Positions 8,260 to 14,491 of a stretch of 17,106 bases of DNA are shown piece after piece (the stretch's first letter is position 1; each line of letters begins with the position of its first letter). Source of the stretch: Planctomycetota bacterium (GTDB lineage: Bacteria > Planctomycetota > Phycisphaerae > Sedimentisphaerales > SM23-30). A program made the translations under genes and the position numbers. A model generated the notes under the pieces. The model had not been told where the DNA came from and made no database searches. It saw nothing but the letters and a program-made list of their open reading frames with translations. The DNA lies in the NCBI GenBank assembly GCA_029573975.1, contig JAKQBU010000195.1, positions 1 through 17,106 of the forward strand, in the 5' to 3' direction.

Positions 8260-8973
8260 ATGGACAAAAGGATTGATACCGACACCATCCAGGAATTTCT
8301 CCGCCATATCTGGGCCTTCGAGCTGCTGCAACCCGACCAGCTCAGCAAACTGGCACAGTTAATCCATGTCAAGAAATTGCAGTCCCATCAGACTATCTGG
8401 CTTCAGGGTCAATCCATAACTCATTTTTTGATAGTATATTCCGGCGAAATCCGCTCTCTTAGCCGCAGCTCCGCCGGCAACGAAAAACTCGTCAGTATCC
8501 TGCGGAAGGGCTACCATTTCGGCCTGGCCGAGATGATCACCGGCGCCGCCAGTGCTGTGACTCTTATCGCCAGCCGGCCCACCATCATCCTTACCATGAA
8601 CAAAGACGCCCTCGAAAAAGTCCTCCTAAAGGACGCCGATATCTGTTACCGGCTCATGCAGACCATGGCCCGCACCATATTCAGCCTGACCCGCGAACTG
8701 GAACGCTCCAGCTTCGAAAATGTCTATACCCGGCTGGCCCGGCTCCTGCTCAAAAGCCGCTCCCCGCGCAGTGAACTGGTTCAGCCTGCCGGACGCACCC
8801 GAAAAATCAGCCACGAAGAACTTGCCGTCCAGCTTGGCGTCAGTCGCGAAACCGTCTCCCGTACCCTTTCTGACTTCCGCCATCGAGGACTCATCGACAC
8901 CGCCTACCGCACCATCACCGTTTTGAATCCCGACGGCCTCATGGAATACATCGAAGACTACGACCAGTGGTAA
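8260..8973 (+). CDS. Crp/Fnr-family transcriptional regulator
   Basis: This is a 237-residue regulator with an N-terminal cyclic-nucleotide-binding-like beta-barrel (about residues 10-125), a long dimerisation helix (about 130-160) and a C-terminal winged helix. The recognition helix GVSRETVSRTL places R196, E197 and R201 where CRP has R180, E181 and R185, predicting TGTGA half-sites. The CRP phosphate-binding cassette (GEL...RSA) is not conserved; the region reads FGLAEMITGAASAVTLIA. cAMP is therefore not the obvious ligand. Only one Cys is present, which excludes an FNR-type iron-sulphur cluster. The frame is open upstream to 8137, but the ATG at 8260 matches the family's N-terminus and the promoter position. 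It is divergent from fhs and probably controls fhs and itself. The signal is unknown. Confidence 0.9.
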   Translation: MDKRIDTDTIQEFLRHIWAFELLQPDQLSKLAQLIHVKKLQSHQTIWLQGQSITHFLIVYSGEIRSLSRSSAGNEKLVSILRKGYHFGLAEMITGAASAVTLIASRPTIILTMNKDALEKVLLKDADICYRLMQTMARTIFSLTRELERSSFENVYTRLARLLLKSRSPRSELVQPAGRTRKISHEELAVQLGVSRETVSRTLSDFRHRGLIDTAYRTITVLNPDGLMEYIEDYDQW

Positions 8974-8985
8974 ACAATTTATGGA

Positions 8986-9630
8986 TTATCTGTTTTTTTT
9001 CGTTAAACCGCTGAAAATGCGCAGCTTCTGGATTCGCCGGGTATAGATCATGGCTGAGAAGACGGTAAAAACCACGGTTATCCAGATCATGCAGTTTCGT
9101 AATATGACCGCCCAGGTTTCTCCCTGACAGTCCGCCACGTAAATGATGATCGTGCCGATGGTAAAGCTCTGCAGGAACATCTTGAGTTTGCCGGCCCAGG
9201 TGGCTGCGAACTCCTTGCCCTGAGATTCGCTCATGCTGCGGATAATGGTTACAAACAGTTCGCGGGCCAGAATCACCGCCACCATCCACCAGGCTACTCC
9301 CGTTAAGTCCTTGGGTATCCCAGTATTATAGATTGCCAGCATAATGAATCCCCCGCCGATCAGAATCTTATCGACAAACGGATCGAATGTCCTGCCGAAT
9401 TGGCTGGTTACTTTGAGCTTGCGGGCCAGCGGCCCATCGAGAATATCCGTTATCCCGGCGATGACAAACACCGCAAACGCCCAGTGCAGCTTGCCCGCCT
9501 GGGAATCGACCGCAGCCGGGTCCAGCAGGGCCTGCCGATCGGTCATTCCCAGCAGAACCAGAAAAATAGCCGTCAAAAATATCCGGGAACCGGTCAAAAT
9601 ATTCGGCAGCGATCTAACAAATGTATGCAT
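8986..9630 (-). CDS. pgsA: CDP-diacylglycerol--glycerol-3-phosphate 3-phosphatidyltransferase
   Basis: This inner-membrane enzyme transfers a phosphatidyl group from CDP-diacylglycerol to glycerol-3-phosphate, the committed step to phosphatidylglycerol. The complete CDP-alcohol phosphotransferase signature D-G-x2-A-R-x8-G-x3-D-x3-D is present (D65, G66, A69, R70, G79, D83 and D87 from the ATG), preceded by the additional D62. The 214-residue protein has several hydrophobic helices and a basic C-terminus. A TTG 12 bases upstream (9642) is in frame, but the ATG at 9630 is preferred. The Shine-Dalgarno signal is weak. The gene lies downstream of rimO on the same strand after about 115 bases and converges with the Crp-family gene, 12 bases between stop codons. 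PgsA is assigned over PssA or cardiolipin synthase because of length and the NILTGSRIFL start. Confidence 0.87.
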   Translation of the reverse strand: MHTFVRSLPNILTGSRIFLTAIFLVLLGMTDRQALLDPAAVDSQAGKLHWAFAVFVIAGITDILDGPLARKLKVTSQFGRTFDPFVDKILIGGGFIMLAIYNTGIPKDLTGVAWWMVAVILARELFVTIIRSMSESQGKEFAATWAGKLKMFLQSFTIGTIIIYVADCQGETWAVILRNCMIWITVVFTVFSAMIYTRRIQKLRIFSGLTKKNR

Positions 9631-9695
9631 TCGTGTTACCAAACCAGGCTAAAAGACAGAAAAAAGCTCGAAAATCAGCAGTAAAACACCCGCTA

Positions 9696-9724
9696 ATCTT
9701 AATGGAAGTTCAGGCAGGGAGCAA
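9696..9724 (-). promoter_or_regulatory. Weak candidate promoter of pgsA
   Basis: On the minus strand TTGCTC (complement of 9719-9724) and TAAGAT (complement of 9696-9701) are separated by 17 bases, within the rimO-pgsA gap. Matches are 3/6 and 4/6, so pgsA may equally be transcribed from the rimO promoter. Confidence 0.3.
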
Positions 9725-9745
9725 CCGGAATTTTATCGCTCTGTC

Positions 9746-11155
9746 TTACACAGATCCAATCAGGTCATAATCCATGTGACCGGAAATCGCCGCCGGACGG
9801 ATCGTCCCGATCAGGTCCTTGTCGGCTTTTTCCCCGGCAAGATAACAGACGCCATCGATTTCGGGTGCCTGTCCGCGGTGCCGGGCGTTATACCAGATTT
9901 TTTTCCGGTCCAGTTTCAGATCCCGAATGGCCGGAGGCTCCAGGAAGCTGGTGATCAGGCAATCGGGATTTTTCCCCACCTGGCGGCGGGCATGGTCGAA
10001 GGCGATCTGCTGCTGAGCGGTCATAATCCTATCCAGCCGCTGCTGCTTTATCTCCTGCGGAACATGGTTCTTGATTCGTGCGGCGGCGGTTCCTTCTTCC
10101 GGCGAATAGGTAAAACACCCCAGCGCCTCAAAGCGGTTTTCCACCACGAAATTCAGCAGCTCCTCGAACTCCGAATCTTTTTCTGATGGGAATCCCACCA
10201 GCAGGGTCGTCCGGATGGTGATTGCCGGGATGGTATGGCGCAGTTTCTGGATGATTTCCTCGGTTTGCTTGCGATTGATGCGGCGATGCATGAGTTTCAG
10301 GATGCGGTCGTTGATGTGCTGGAGCGGAATATCGATATATGGGACCACCTTTTGGCAAGCCGCCATCATCTCAATATGCGCATCGGTCAGGGTGGCCGGA
10401 TGGGCATACAAAATCCGGATCCATCGCAGCAGATCGAGCTGGTTCAGTTGTTTCAATAATTCCGAGAATCCCGATACCAATCCCAGATCGCTGCCGTACC
10501 CGCTGGTTTCCTGTCCAATCAGATTGAGTTCCACCGCCCCGTCCCGAACCAATTCCGCCGCTTCCGCCAGAATCCTATCCAGGGGCTTGCTGCGGAACGG
10601 ACCGCGGATAGCCGGGATCGTGCAGAACGTACACCCCATGCCGCAGCCTTCGCTGATCCGCAGATAGGCCCAACTGGGATCGGTCAGCCGCAGCCGGGCC
10701 TGATCCTCATGCACCCCGGTATGGAAAGGTTTGATAACAGTGTTTGCCTTTATCTTTTTCGCTTTGGCAGGAGTTCCCTGAACCAGATCCGCCGCTATTT
10801 GGGCGATTCGGCTGCGATCCGCCAGCCCCAGCAGGGCATCGATATCGGGAAATTCGTCCAGTAATTTCCCCGCCCCTAGCTGGGCCAGGCAGCCGGTAAC
10901 CACAATCCGTCCAGTATTGCCGGAATATTTATCTTCCAGAGCCTGCCGAATGGTTTGCCGGGCTTCCTGCCGGGCCTCTTCAATAAAGCCGCAGGTATTG
11001 ATGATGGTGAGGTCGGCTTGCGCATCCGGACTGACAAAGGTGCAGCCTGCCTCCGCCAGCAGGCCCATCATCTTTTCGCTGTCCACCAGGTTCTTCGCAC
11101 AGCCGAGGGATACAAATTGAATACGAATGGGTAAGGATTCGTTTCGCGCGTTCAC
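9746..11155 (-). CDS. rimO: Ribosomal protein S12 methylthiotransferase RimO
   Basis: This is a radical-SAM methylthiotransferase that adds a methylthio group to the conserved Asp of ribosomal protein S12. The 469-residue protein has all three parts. The first is an N-terminal UPF0004 domain with cluster cysteines C19 (VSLGCAKN), C55 (NTCGF) and C89 (TGCLAQ). The second is a radical-SAM core with C171-x3-C175-x2-C178 in EGCGMGCTFC. The third is a C-terminal TRAM region ending in YDLIGSV. The motifs VSLGCAKNLVDSE and ISEGC are typical of RimO and separate it from MiaB. The start is a GTG; stops occur in frame 18-21 bases upstream and there is no nearby in-frame ATG, so this is the furthest possible start. 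A strong promoter lies at 11256-11284. The upstream PAC2-family gene is on the same strand, 226 bases away. Confidence 0.95.
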   Translation of the reverse strand: MNARNESLPIRIQFVSLGCAKNLVDSEKMMGLLAEAGCTFVSPDAQADLTIINTCGFIEEARQEARQTIRQALEDKYSGNTGRIVVTGCLAQLGAGKLLDEFPDIDALLGLADRSRIAQIAADLVQGTPAKAKKIKANTVIKPFHTGVHEDQARLRLTDPSWAYLRISEGCGMGCTFCTIPAIRGPFRSKPLDRILAEAAELVRDGAVELNLIGQETSGYGSDLGLVSGFSELLKQLNQLDLLRWIRILYAHPATLTDAHIEMMAACQKVVPYIDIPLQHINDRILKLMHRRINRKQTEEIIQKLRHTIPAITIRTTLLVGFPSEKDSEFEELLNFVVENRFEALGCFTYSPEEGTAAARIKNHVPQEIKQQRLDRIMTAQQQIAFDHARRQVGKNPDCLITSFLEPPAIRDLKLDRKKIWYNARHRGQAPEIDGVCYLAGEKADKDLIGTIRPAAISGHMDYDLIGSV

Positions 11156-11255
11156 AGAATATTTTCTCGTTTTTTACTATTCATCCACTCAAACCAGTAT
11201 TTTGCCAATTCGCCGAGGACCGACATATCCAATACGATTTCAGTAGAATTGCGGT

Positions 11256-11284
11256 AAGATACCTACCGGGAAAATGGCTGTCAA
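11256..11284 (-). promoter_or_regulatory. Sigma70-type promoter of rimO
   Basis: On the minus strand TTGACA (complement of 11279-11284) and TATCTT (complement of 11256-11261) are separated by exactly 17 bases. Transcription would start near 11249, giving a leader of about 95 bases, and makes rimO(-pgsA) independent of the PAC2-family gene upstream. Confidence 0.75.
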
Positions 11285-11381
11285 ATATTCTTTTTCCCTT
11301 CCTCCCGGTCCTGCCCGTACGGATTGCGGTTGTAGCAGGACTGGCATTCCCGACCGCCAAACCAGGATTTACTCCCTCCTT

Positions 11382-12248
11382 CTAATCTACCCGAATCCCC
11401 TGCTGAACCAGCCAGCTTTTCAAATCGTCCATTTCGGTATCGAATACTTCCTTATCATAGTTCTCTTCCAGCCTCTTGATATGCTCGGCCAGTTCGGCCC
11501 GTTTTTGAACCGCCTTGTCCAGTTTTTTTTCCAGGTCTTCGCTGATAATCCGCAAATCCTCAAAATCAACCTCAATCTCCAGCAGCTTCGCCAGCCGCCG
11601 CGCCGTTGCCTCGATACACTTGGGATTCCGCCCCTGTACATAGGCCGGGATCTCCGCCACCAGCCCGATCATCGGGATCTGCCGCTTGCTCGAATAGTCG
11701 GAAATGTGATTCACAATACTAGCCGGTCCTTCATAACTGGAAAAGGTCACATGATACCCCGCCAGCTTTGCCTTGAGGCTTTCCTGATTGACAAAACTGC
11801 TGAATTTCGGCTCCCGGGTATGCGGTACCAAACCCGCCACTGACCCGATAAAATACATCTCCCGGACCTGATATTGCTCGGCAACCTTGAAGAGAATCGA
11901 GACATATTCCCCCCAGTGAATATTAGGCTCCTTCCCGATAAACAAAATCAGATCGTTCTCCGGCTCGTAATAAAAGGTGTTGGACGGTTCCTGATAATCC
12001 TTGATCAGGCCCTCATCCATCCTTACATAAGGGCGAAATACCGCCGATAATTCCATCGGCCCCGGAAAATTGTAGATGTAAAAATCCGACGGCAATATCT
12101 CCGCAAACCGTACGGCCCTAAGCTGATTGACAAGATATACTACCGTTCCGGTCGAAACTTCGCCGCCATCCATCCAACCGCTGAAGCCCAATATCATGCG
12201 AGGCGTTTTAACTTTCGGTGTATCCATTAGTTGTAATATATCTTGCAT
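11382..12248 (-). CDS. PAC2-family protein (proteasome assembly chaperone-like fold)
   Basis: This 288-residue protein belongs to the PAC2 family, which contains eukaryotic proteasome-assembly chaperones and archaeal and bacterial homologues of unclear function. Typical features are the N-terminal LGFSGWMDGGEVSTGTVVYL (about 20-39), the central FIGSVAGLVPHTREP (about 133-147), and GLVAEIPAYVQGRNPKCIEATARRLAKLL near residues 194-222. The last 60 residues are highly charged and predict a coiled coil. GAGGA 7 bases before the ATG supports the start. It is presumably cytoplasmic. No proteasome or ATPase gene is in the window, so whether it has anything to do with protein degradation here is unknown. 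It is divergent from the cobalamin-fold gene across a 324-base AT-rich gap. Confidence 0.85.
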   Translation of the reverse strand: MQDILQLMDTPKVKTPRMILGFSGWMDGGEVSTGTVVYLVNQLRAVRFAEILPSDFYIYNFPGPMELSAVFRPYVRMDEGLIKDYQEPSNTFYYEPENDLILFIGKEPNIHWGEYVSILFKVAEQYQVREMYFIGSVAGLVPHTREPKFSSFVNQESLKAKLAGYHVTFSSYEGPASIVNHISDYSSKRQIPMIGLVAEIPAYVQGRNPKCIEATARRLAKLLEIEVDFEDLRIISEDLEKKLDKAVQKRAELAEHIKRLEENYDKEVFDTEMDDLKSWLVQQGIRVD

Positions 12249-12572
12249 CAGGAATTCCTCTTCGTTTTGCTTTCTCCTTATTTTATTCCCAAATTACCAT
12301 ATGGCAAGCAATTACCCGCAATATAGCATGGGTATTGCGAATATTTGCCTTTTTTGAGCAAAAAACACGTATTTTAGGAAACTTTGGACGGGGCAAATGA
12401 TGTTAAAAAAGTTAAAATAGATAAAATGGGATATTTAGTAAAGTTTTTTTACCCCCATTTTCGATAAGCTATATATTGCCTATTTTAACATGCCGGCCAA
12501 AAATAATGTTAAATTGGGAAGTATAGAGTTTTTTTGTTGGCAACCGTACGAACTGTTTTGAGGTTATAAATT
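12249..12572. other. AT-rich 324-base intergenic region between the PAC2-family and cobalamin-fold genes
   Basis: This divergent upstream region holds no convincing ORF or RNA gene. It contains the nested inverted repeats at 12411-12489. It also has three copies of ATGTTAAA: direct at 12400-12407, inverted at 12484-12491 and direct at 12506-12513. The last two face each other across 14 bases. I found no convincing -35/-10 pair for either flanking gene. No cobalamin riboswitch box is recognisable despite the gene downstream. GAGG at 12560-12563 is the ribosome binding site of the downstream gene. Confidence 0.6.
12411..12489. repeat. Nested inverted repeats upstream of the cobalamin-fold gene
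   Basis: Outer arms GTTAAAATA (12411-12419) and TATTTTAAC (12481-12489) are perfect 9-bp complements. Inside them AAAATGGG (12423-12430) and CCCATTTT (12454-12461) form a perfect 8-bp pair. The outer-inner gaps are unequal (3 and 19 bases). The structure could be an RNA fold in a leader or paired operator sites. Confidence 0.5.
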
Positions 12573-13304
12573 ATGGATTTTGAAAGAATTATGCTTCGTT
12601 ACATGGACAGGCTTCTTCAGGGTGACCGGGCTGGCTGCCGCCAGATATTAGGTGAATCTTTGCAAACCGGCACTCCGGTTAACAGCTTATATACCAATCT
12701 GTTCTGGCCGGTAATGACGGAAATCGAAAAAATGTACCGGGAGGACACAATTAACCAGATTACCGAACAAATGGCAACCCGCATCAACCGTACCTTAGTT
12801 GATCAGCTCCAGAGCAAGCTGCCGCGGCGGGAATCACGCGGCAAAAAGATCATTATAACCTGTGCCAATGATGAACGAGAGGAACTGGGCAGCCAGATGT
12901 GCGCTGACCTCTTCGAATCGGACGGCTGGGAGGTAAAATTTATTGGCGCCGGGGTTCCCAATGATGAAATCCTCAGCCTGGTAGGCCAATATCAGCCCGA
13001 TATCCTCTTTATTTACGGCACAAAACCCTCCGGGGCCCCCGAAATTCGCAAACTTATCGATACCATTCGCAGTGTTTCTGCCGCTCCCCACATGCGTATC
13101 ATGCTTTCCGGCGGGGTTTTTAACCGGGCCGATGGCCTCTGGGAAGAGATTGGGGCCGATTTATTCGCTCCAACCGCCCAGGAAGCCCTTCAGGTGGCCC
13201 TGACCGACCGCCGACATCAGCCGGAACCCCGGCCCCGGCGCCGGAAGACCGTCAAAATCGATATTGCCCAATTTGTGGAGGCCGCTGCTGAAATCGGTTC
13301 CTGA
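12573..13304 (+). CDS. Stand-alone cobalamin-binding-fold protein with degenerate ligand residues
   Basis: This 243-residue protein has the two-part architecture of the light/B12 sensors of the CarH type without their MerR DNA-binding domain. A helical bundle covers about residues 1-85. A Rossmann-like B12-binding domain covers about 90-210 (KIIITCANDEREELG, WEVKFIGAGVPNDEI, PDILFIYGT, MLSGGVF). A basic segment HQPEPRPRRRKTVK (217-230) follows. The bundle motif W-x9-E-H reads Y55-x9-E65-Q66, and the lower-ligand motif E/D-x-H-x2-G reads E101-R-E103-E-L-G106, so the axial His is Glu. Cobalamin binding is therefore doubtful. GAGG 9 bases before the ATG supports the start. It has its own terminator, which overlaps the end of the gene. 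The role is unknown; a signalling or protein-binding role is a guess. Confidence 0.82.
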   Translation: MDFERIMLRYMDRLLQGDRAGCRQILGESLQTGTPVNSLYTNLFWPVMTEIEKMYREDTINQITEQMATRINRTLVDQLQSKLPRRESRGKKIIITCANDEREELGSQMCADLFESDGWEVKFIGAGVPNDEILSLVGQYQPDILFIYGTKPSGAPEIRKLIDTIRSVSAAPHMRIMLSGGVFNRADGLWEEIGADLFAPTAQEALQVALTDRRHQPEPRPRRRKTVKIDIAQFVEAAAEIGS

Positions 13305-13333
13305 GTTCCGGTGCTTGTAAAAACCGATTTTTT
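13291..13333 (+). terminator. Intrinsic terminator overlapping the end of the cobalamin-fold gene
   Basis: AAATCGGTT (13291-13299), within the last codons, pairs perfectly with AACCGATTT (13322-13330) across a 22-base loop that contains the stop codon. A run of six T residues (13328-13333) follows and partly overlaps the stem. A long loop makes it moderate in strength. Confidence 0.65.
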
Positions 13334-13457
13334 AGGGCCGATAAGTAAAATAAAATAGTAAATTTAAAATAATTTCGAAAATTTTGCTGTTTTTTCGAAA
13401 AAATTCAAATTTTTTTGAAACATTCCCCTCCTATTTTGCGTCTAGTATCATAGAAGA

Positions 13458-13537
13458 GCATAAAAAATTGAATAGATGTTTTCTCCTCCTTCCATTGGCG
13501 AAGCAGTACGACCCCTCCCGTTCTGCTTCGCATTTTT
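13458..13537 (+). ncRNA. Candidate small RNA with anti-Shine-Dalgarno motifs
   Basis: An intrinsic terminator at 13498-13537 has no gene before it, since the upstream gene already ends in its own terminator at 13291-13333. A TATCAT at 13446-13451 (5/6 match to TATAAT) could start a transcript near 13458, giving about 80 bases. The body holds the pyrimidine run TTCTCCTCCTTCC (13481-13493) and the terminator loop holds ACCCCTCCC, both complementary to ribosome binding sites. No good -35 is present. This is a hypothesis drawn from sequence pattern only. Confidence 0.3.
13498..13537 (+). terminator. Orphan intrinsic terminator
   Basis: GCGAAGCAG (13498-13506) and CTGCTTCGC (13523-13531) form a perfect 9-bp stem with a 16-base loop, followed by ATTTTT. 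On the minus strand there is no T run, so it acts on plus-strand transcripts. It lies about 190 bases beyond the nearest plus-strand gene. Confidence 0.75.
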
Positions 13538-13592
13538 ATGCGCCTGCCTGTTAAAATAAATGAAATTGATAAAATAGATCATGGTTGTTGGT

Positions 13593-14108
13593 TTATGGCC
13601 AAAACGCCGCTATTGCCACAATTAGCCAGATTACCACACCTACCCCCAACTTGCTCAATAAACCGATGAATTGGCCCACTCCGGCCCCCACGCTGAGCCG
13701 CCGCAACTGCCGGGTTGTTTTGCCCGTCGAAGCCTCCATCGCCCAGGCGCCCAGCCCGGCGCCCACGCATGAACCAACGATAGTACCCAATACCGGGATC
13801 AGGATAACCACTGTACCGATCGCCGCACCGATGATAGCCCCCACAAAGGCGCCAATCGAACCGCGAAGCTGGGCACCGCCTTTCTGTGCTCCCGTCATTC
13901 CCGCCAGAAATTCCATTACTTCCCCCGCCAGGGCCAGCAGACCGATTGCCAGCAGCGTTCCTATGGCAAACGGCTGCTCTTCCCACCGCCACCACGCCAG
14001 CAGCACCGTCCCTGCCACCATCAGCCAGTTTCCCGGCAAGCCAAACAACACCATCCCCAGCCATACCCCATTTAATACGACCAGGATTAGTAACCAAACA
14101 TAGATCAT
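13593..14108 (-). CDS. DUF456-family membrane protein
   Basis: This 171-residue, very hydrophobic protein belongs to the DUF456 family. Diagnostic stretches are GLPGNWLMV (about residues 23-31), GEVMEFLAGMTGAQKGGA (about 62-79), and a long glycine-rich hydrophobic region (about 84-122) that reads GAFVGAIIGAAIGTVV and then VGAGLGAWAMEAS. Four to five membrane segments are expected, so it is probably in the inner membrane. The ATG at 14108 begins a hydrophobic helix directly, and the ribosome binding site is weak. The family has no established biochemical function. It converges with the cobalamin-fold gene and candidate small RNA, and is divergent from the glycosidase gene across about 340 bases. 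Confidence 0.85.
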   Translation of the reverse strand: MIYVWLLILVVLNGVWLGMVLFGLPGNWLMVAGTVLLAWWRWEEQPFAIGTLLAIGLLALAGEVMEFLAGMTGAQKGGAQLRGSIGAFVGAIIGAAIGTVVILIPVLGTIVGSCVGAGLGAWAMEASTGKTTRQLRRLSVGAGVGQFIGLLSKLGVGVVIWLIVAIAAFWP

Positions 14109-14449
14109 ACCGGGGGTATTTTACAATAAAGGCGTCGATTTACATATAAAAAACCGTATCTGGGATTGCTTCGCCTGCTATCTAACTCTAAACACCCTGT
14201 CCGTGGTCTCGGAATCTATGATAATGTCAATCTGGACCGATTTAATGCCTTCTTTTTTACCCAGGAATCCTTTTGTTATAAAATGATAAAGTAGAAATAG
14301 TTACGTGTCGGCATCCGTAGATAATGTTATTTTGGGTAATTGGTAGTGATTTTTTTGGTTTTACAATTGACATAATATCATAAGGCTGATATATTGTCTT
14401 GTGCAGATATAAATTCATTTAATCACTCGAGCGTTTTAGGAACAATTTT
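14109..14449. other. Intergenic region between the DUF456 and glycosidase genes
   Basis: This stretch carries the glycosidase promoter at 14367-14395. It also holds a minus-strand frame at 14178-14300 that reads like the end of a protein but has no start codon. No RNA gene was recognised, and no clear promoter for the DUF456 gene was found. Confidence 0.5.
14367..14395 (+). promoter_or_regulatory. Sigma70-type promoter of the glycosidase gene
   Basis: TTGACA (14367-14372), a 17-base spacer and TATATT (14390-14395) form a strong promoter. Transcription would begin near 14402, giving a leader of about 48 bases to the TTG at 14450 or about 90 bases to the ATG at 14492. Confidence 0.8.
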
Positions 14450-14470
14450 TTGCGAAGCCGGATATTTATG

Positions 14471-14486
14471 TGTAACGGATATCACA
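14471..14486. promoter_or_regulatory. Possible second CRP-type operator at the glycosidase start
   Basis: TGTAA-N6-TCACA differs by one base from the TGTGA-N6-TCACA consensus. Over 20 bases it matches the operator between fhs and the Crp-family gene at 15 positions, including both outer flanks. It lies about 75 bases downstream of the predicted transcription start, so binding there would more likely block than activate. Confidence 0.35.
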
Positions 14487-14491
14487 TAGAG

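Noticed and set aside
11308..11341. Inverted repeat GTCCTGC/GCAGGAC as a terminator for the PAC2-family gene
   Set aside because: The stem has no T run on the minus strand and a 20-base loop, so intrinsic termination is not supported.
11297..11381. Minus-strand frame with a CxxC motif (GGRECQSCYNRNPYGQ) between the PAC2-family gene and rimO
   Set aside because: It looks protein-like but has no start codon, overlaps the end of the PAC2-family gene in another frame and stops just before the rimO promoter.
12249..12572. Cobalamin riboswitch before the cobalamin-fold gene
   Set aside because: No B12-box or conserved core could be recognised; the sequence is too AT-rich and lacks the expected GC-rich helices.
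13381..13420. AT palindromes (TTTTTTCGAAAAAA and TTCAAA/TTTGAA) as a mobile-element end or origin
   Set aside because: Short A/T repeats in an AT-rich gap with no transposase, target duplication or initiator boxes nearby.
13476..13559. 27-codon ORF across the orphan terminator
   Set aside because: No ribosome binding site, runs through a hairpin terminator, and low-complexity hydrophobic composition; a small RNA or nothing is more likely.
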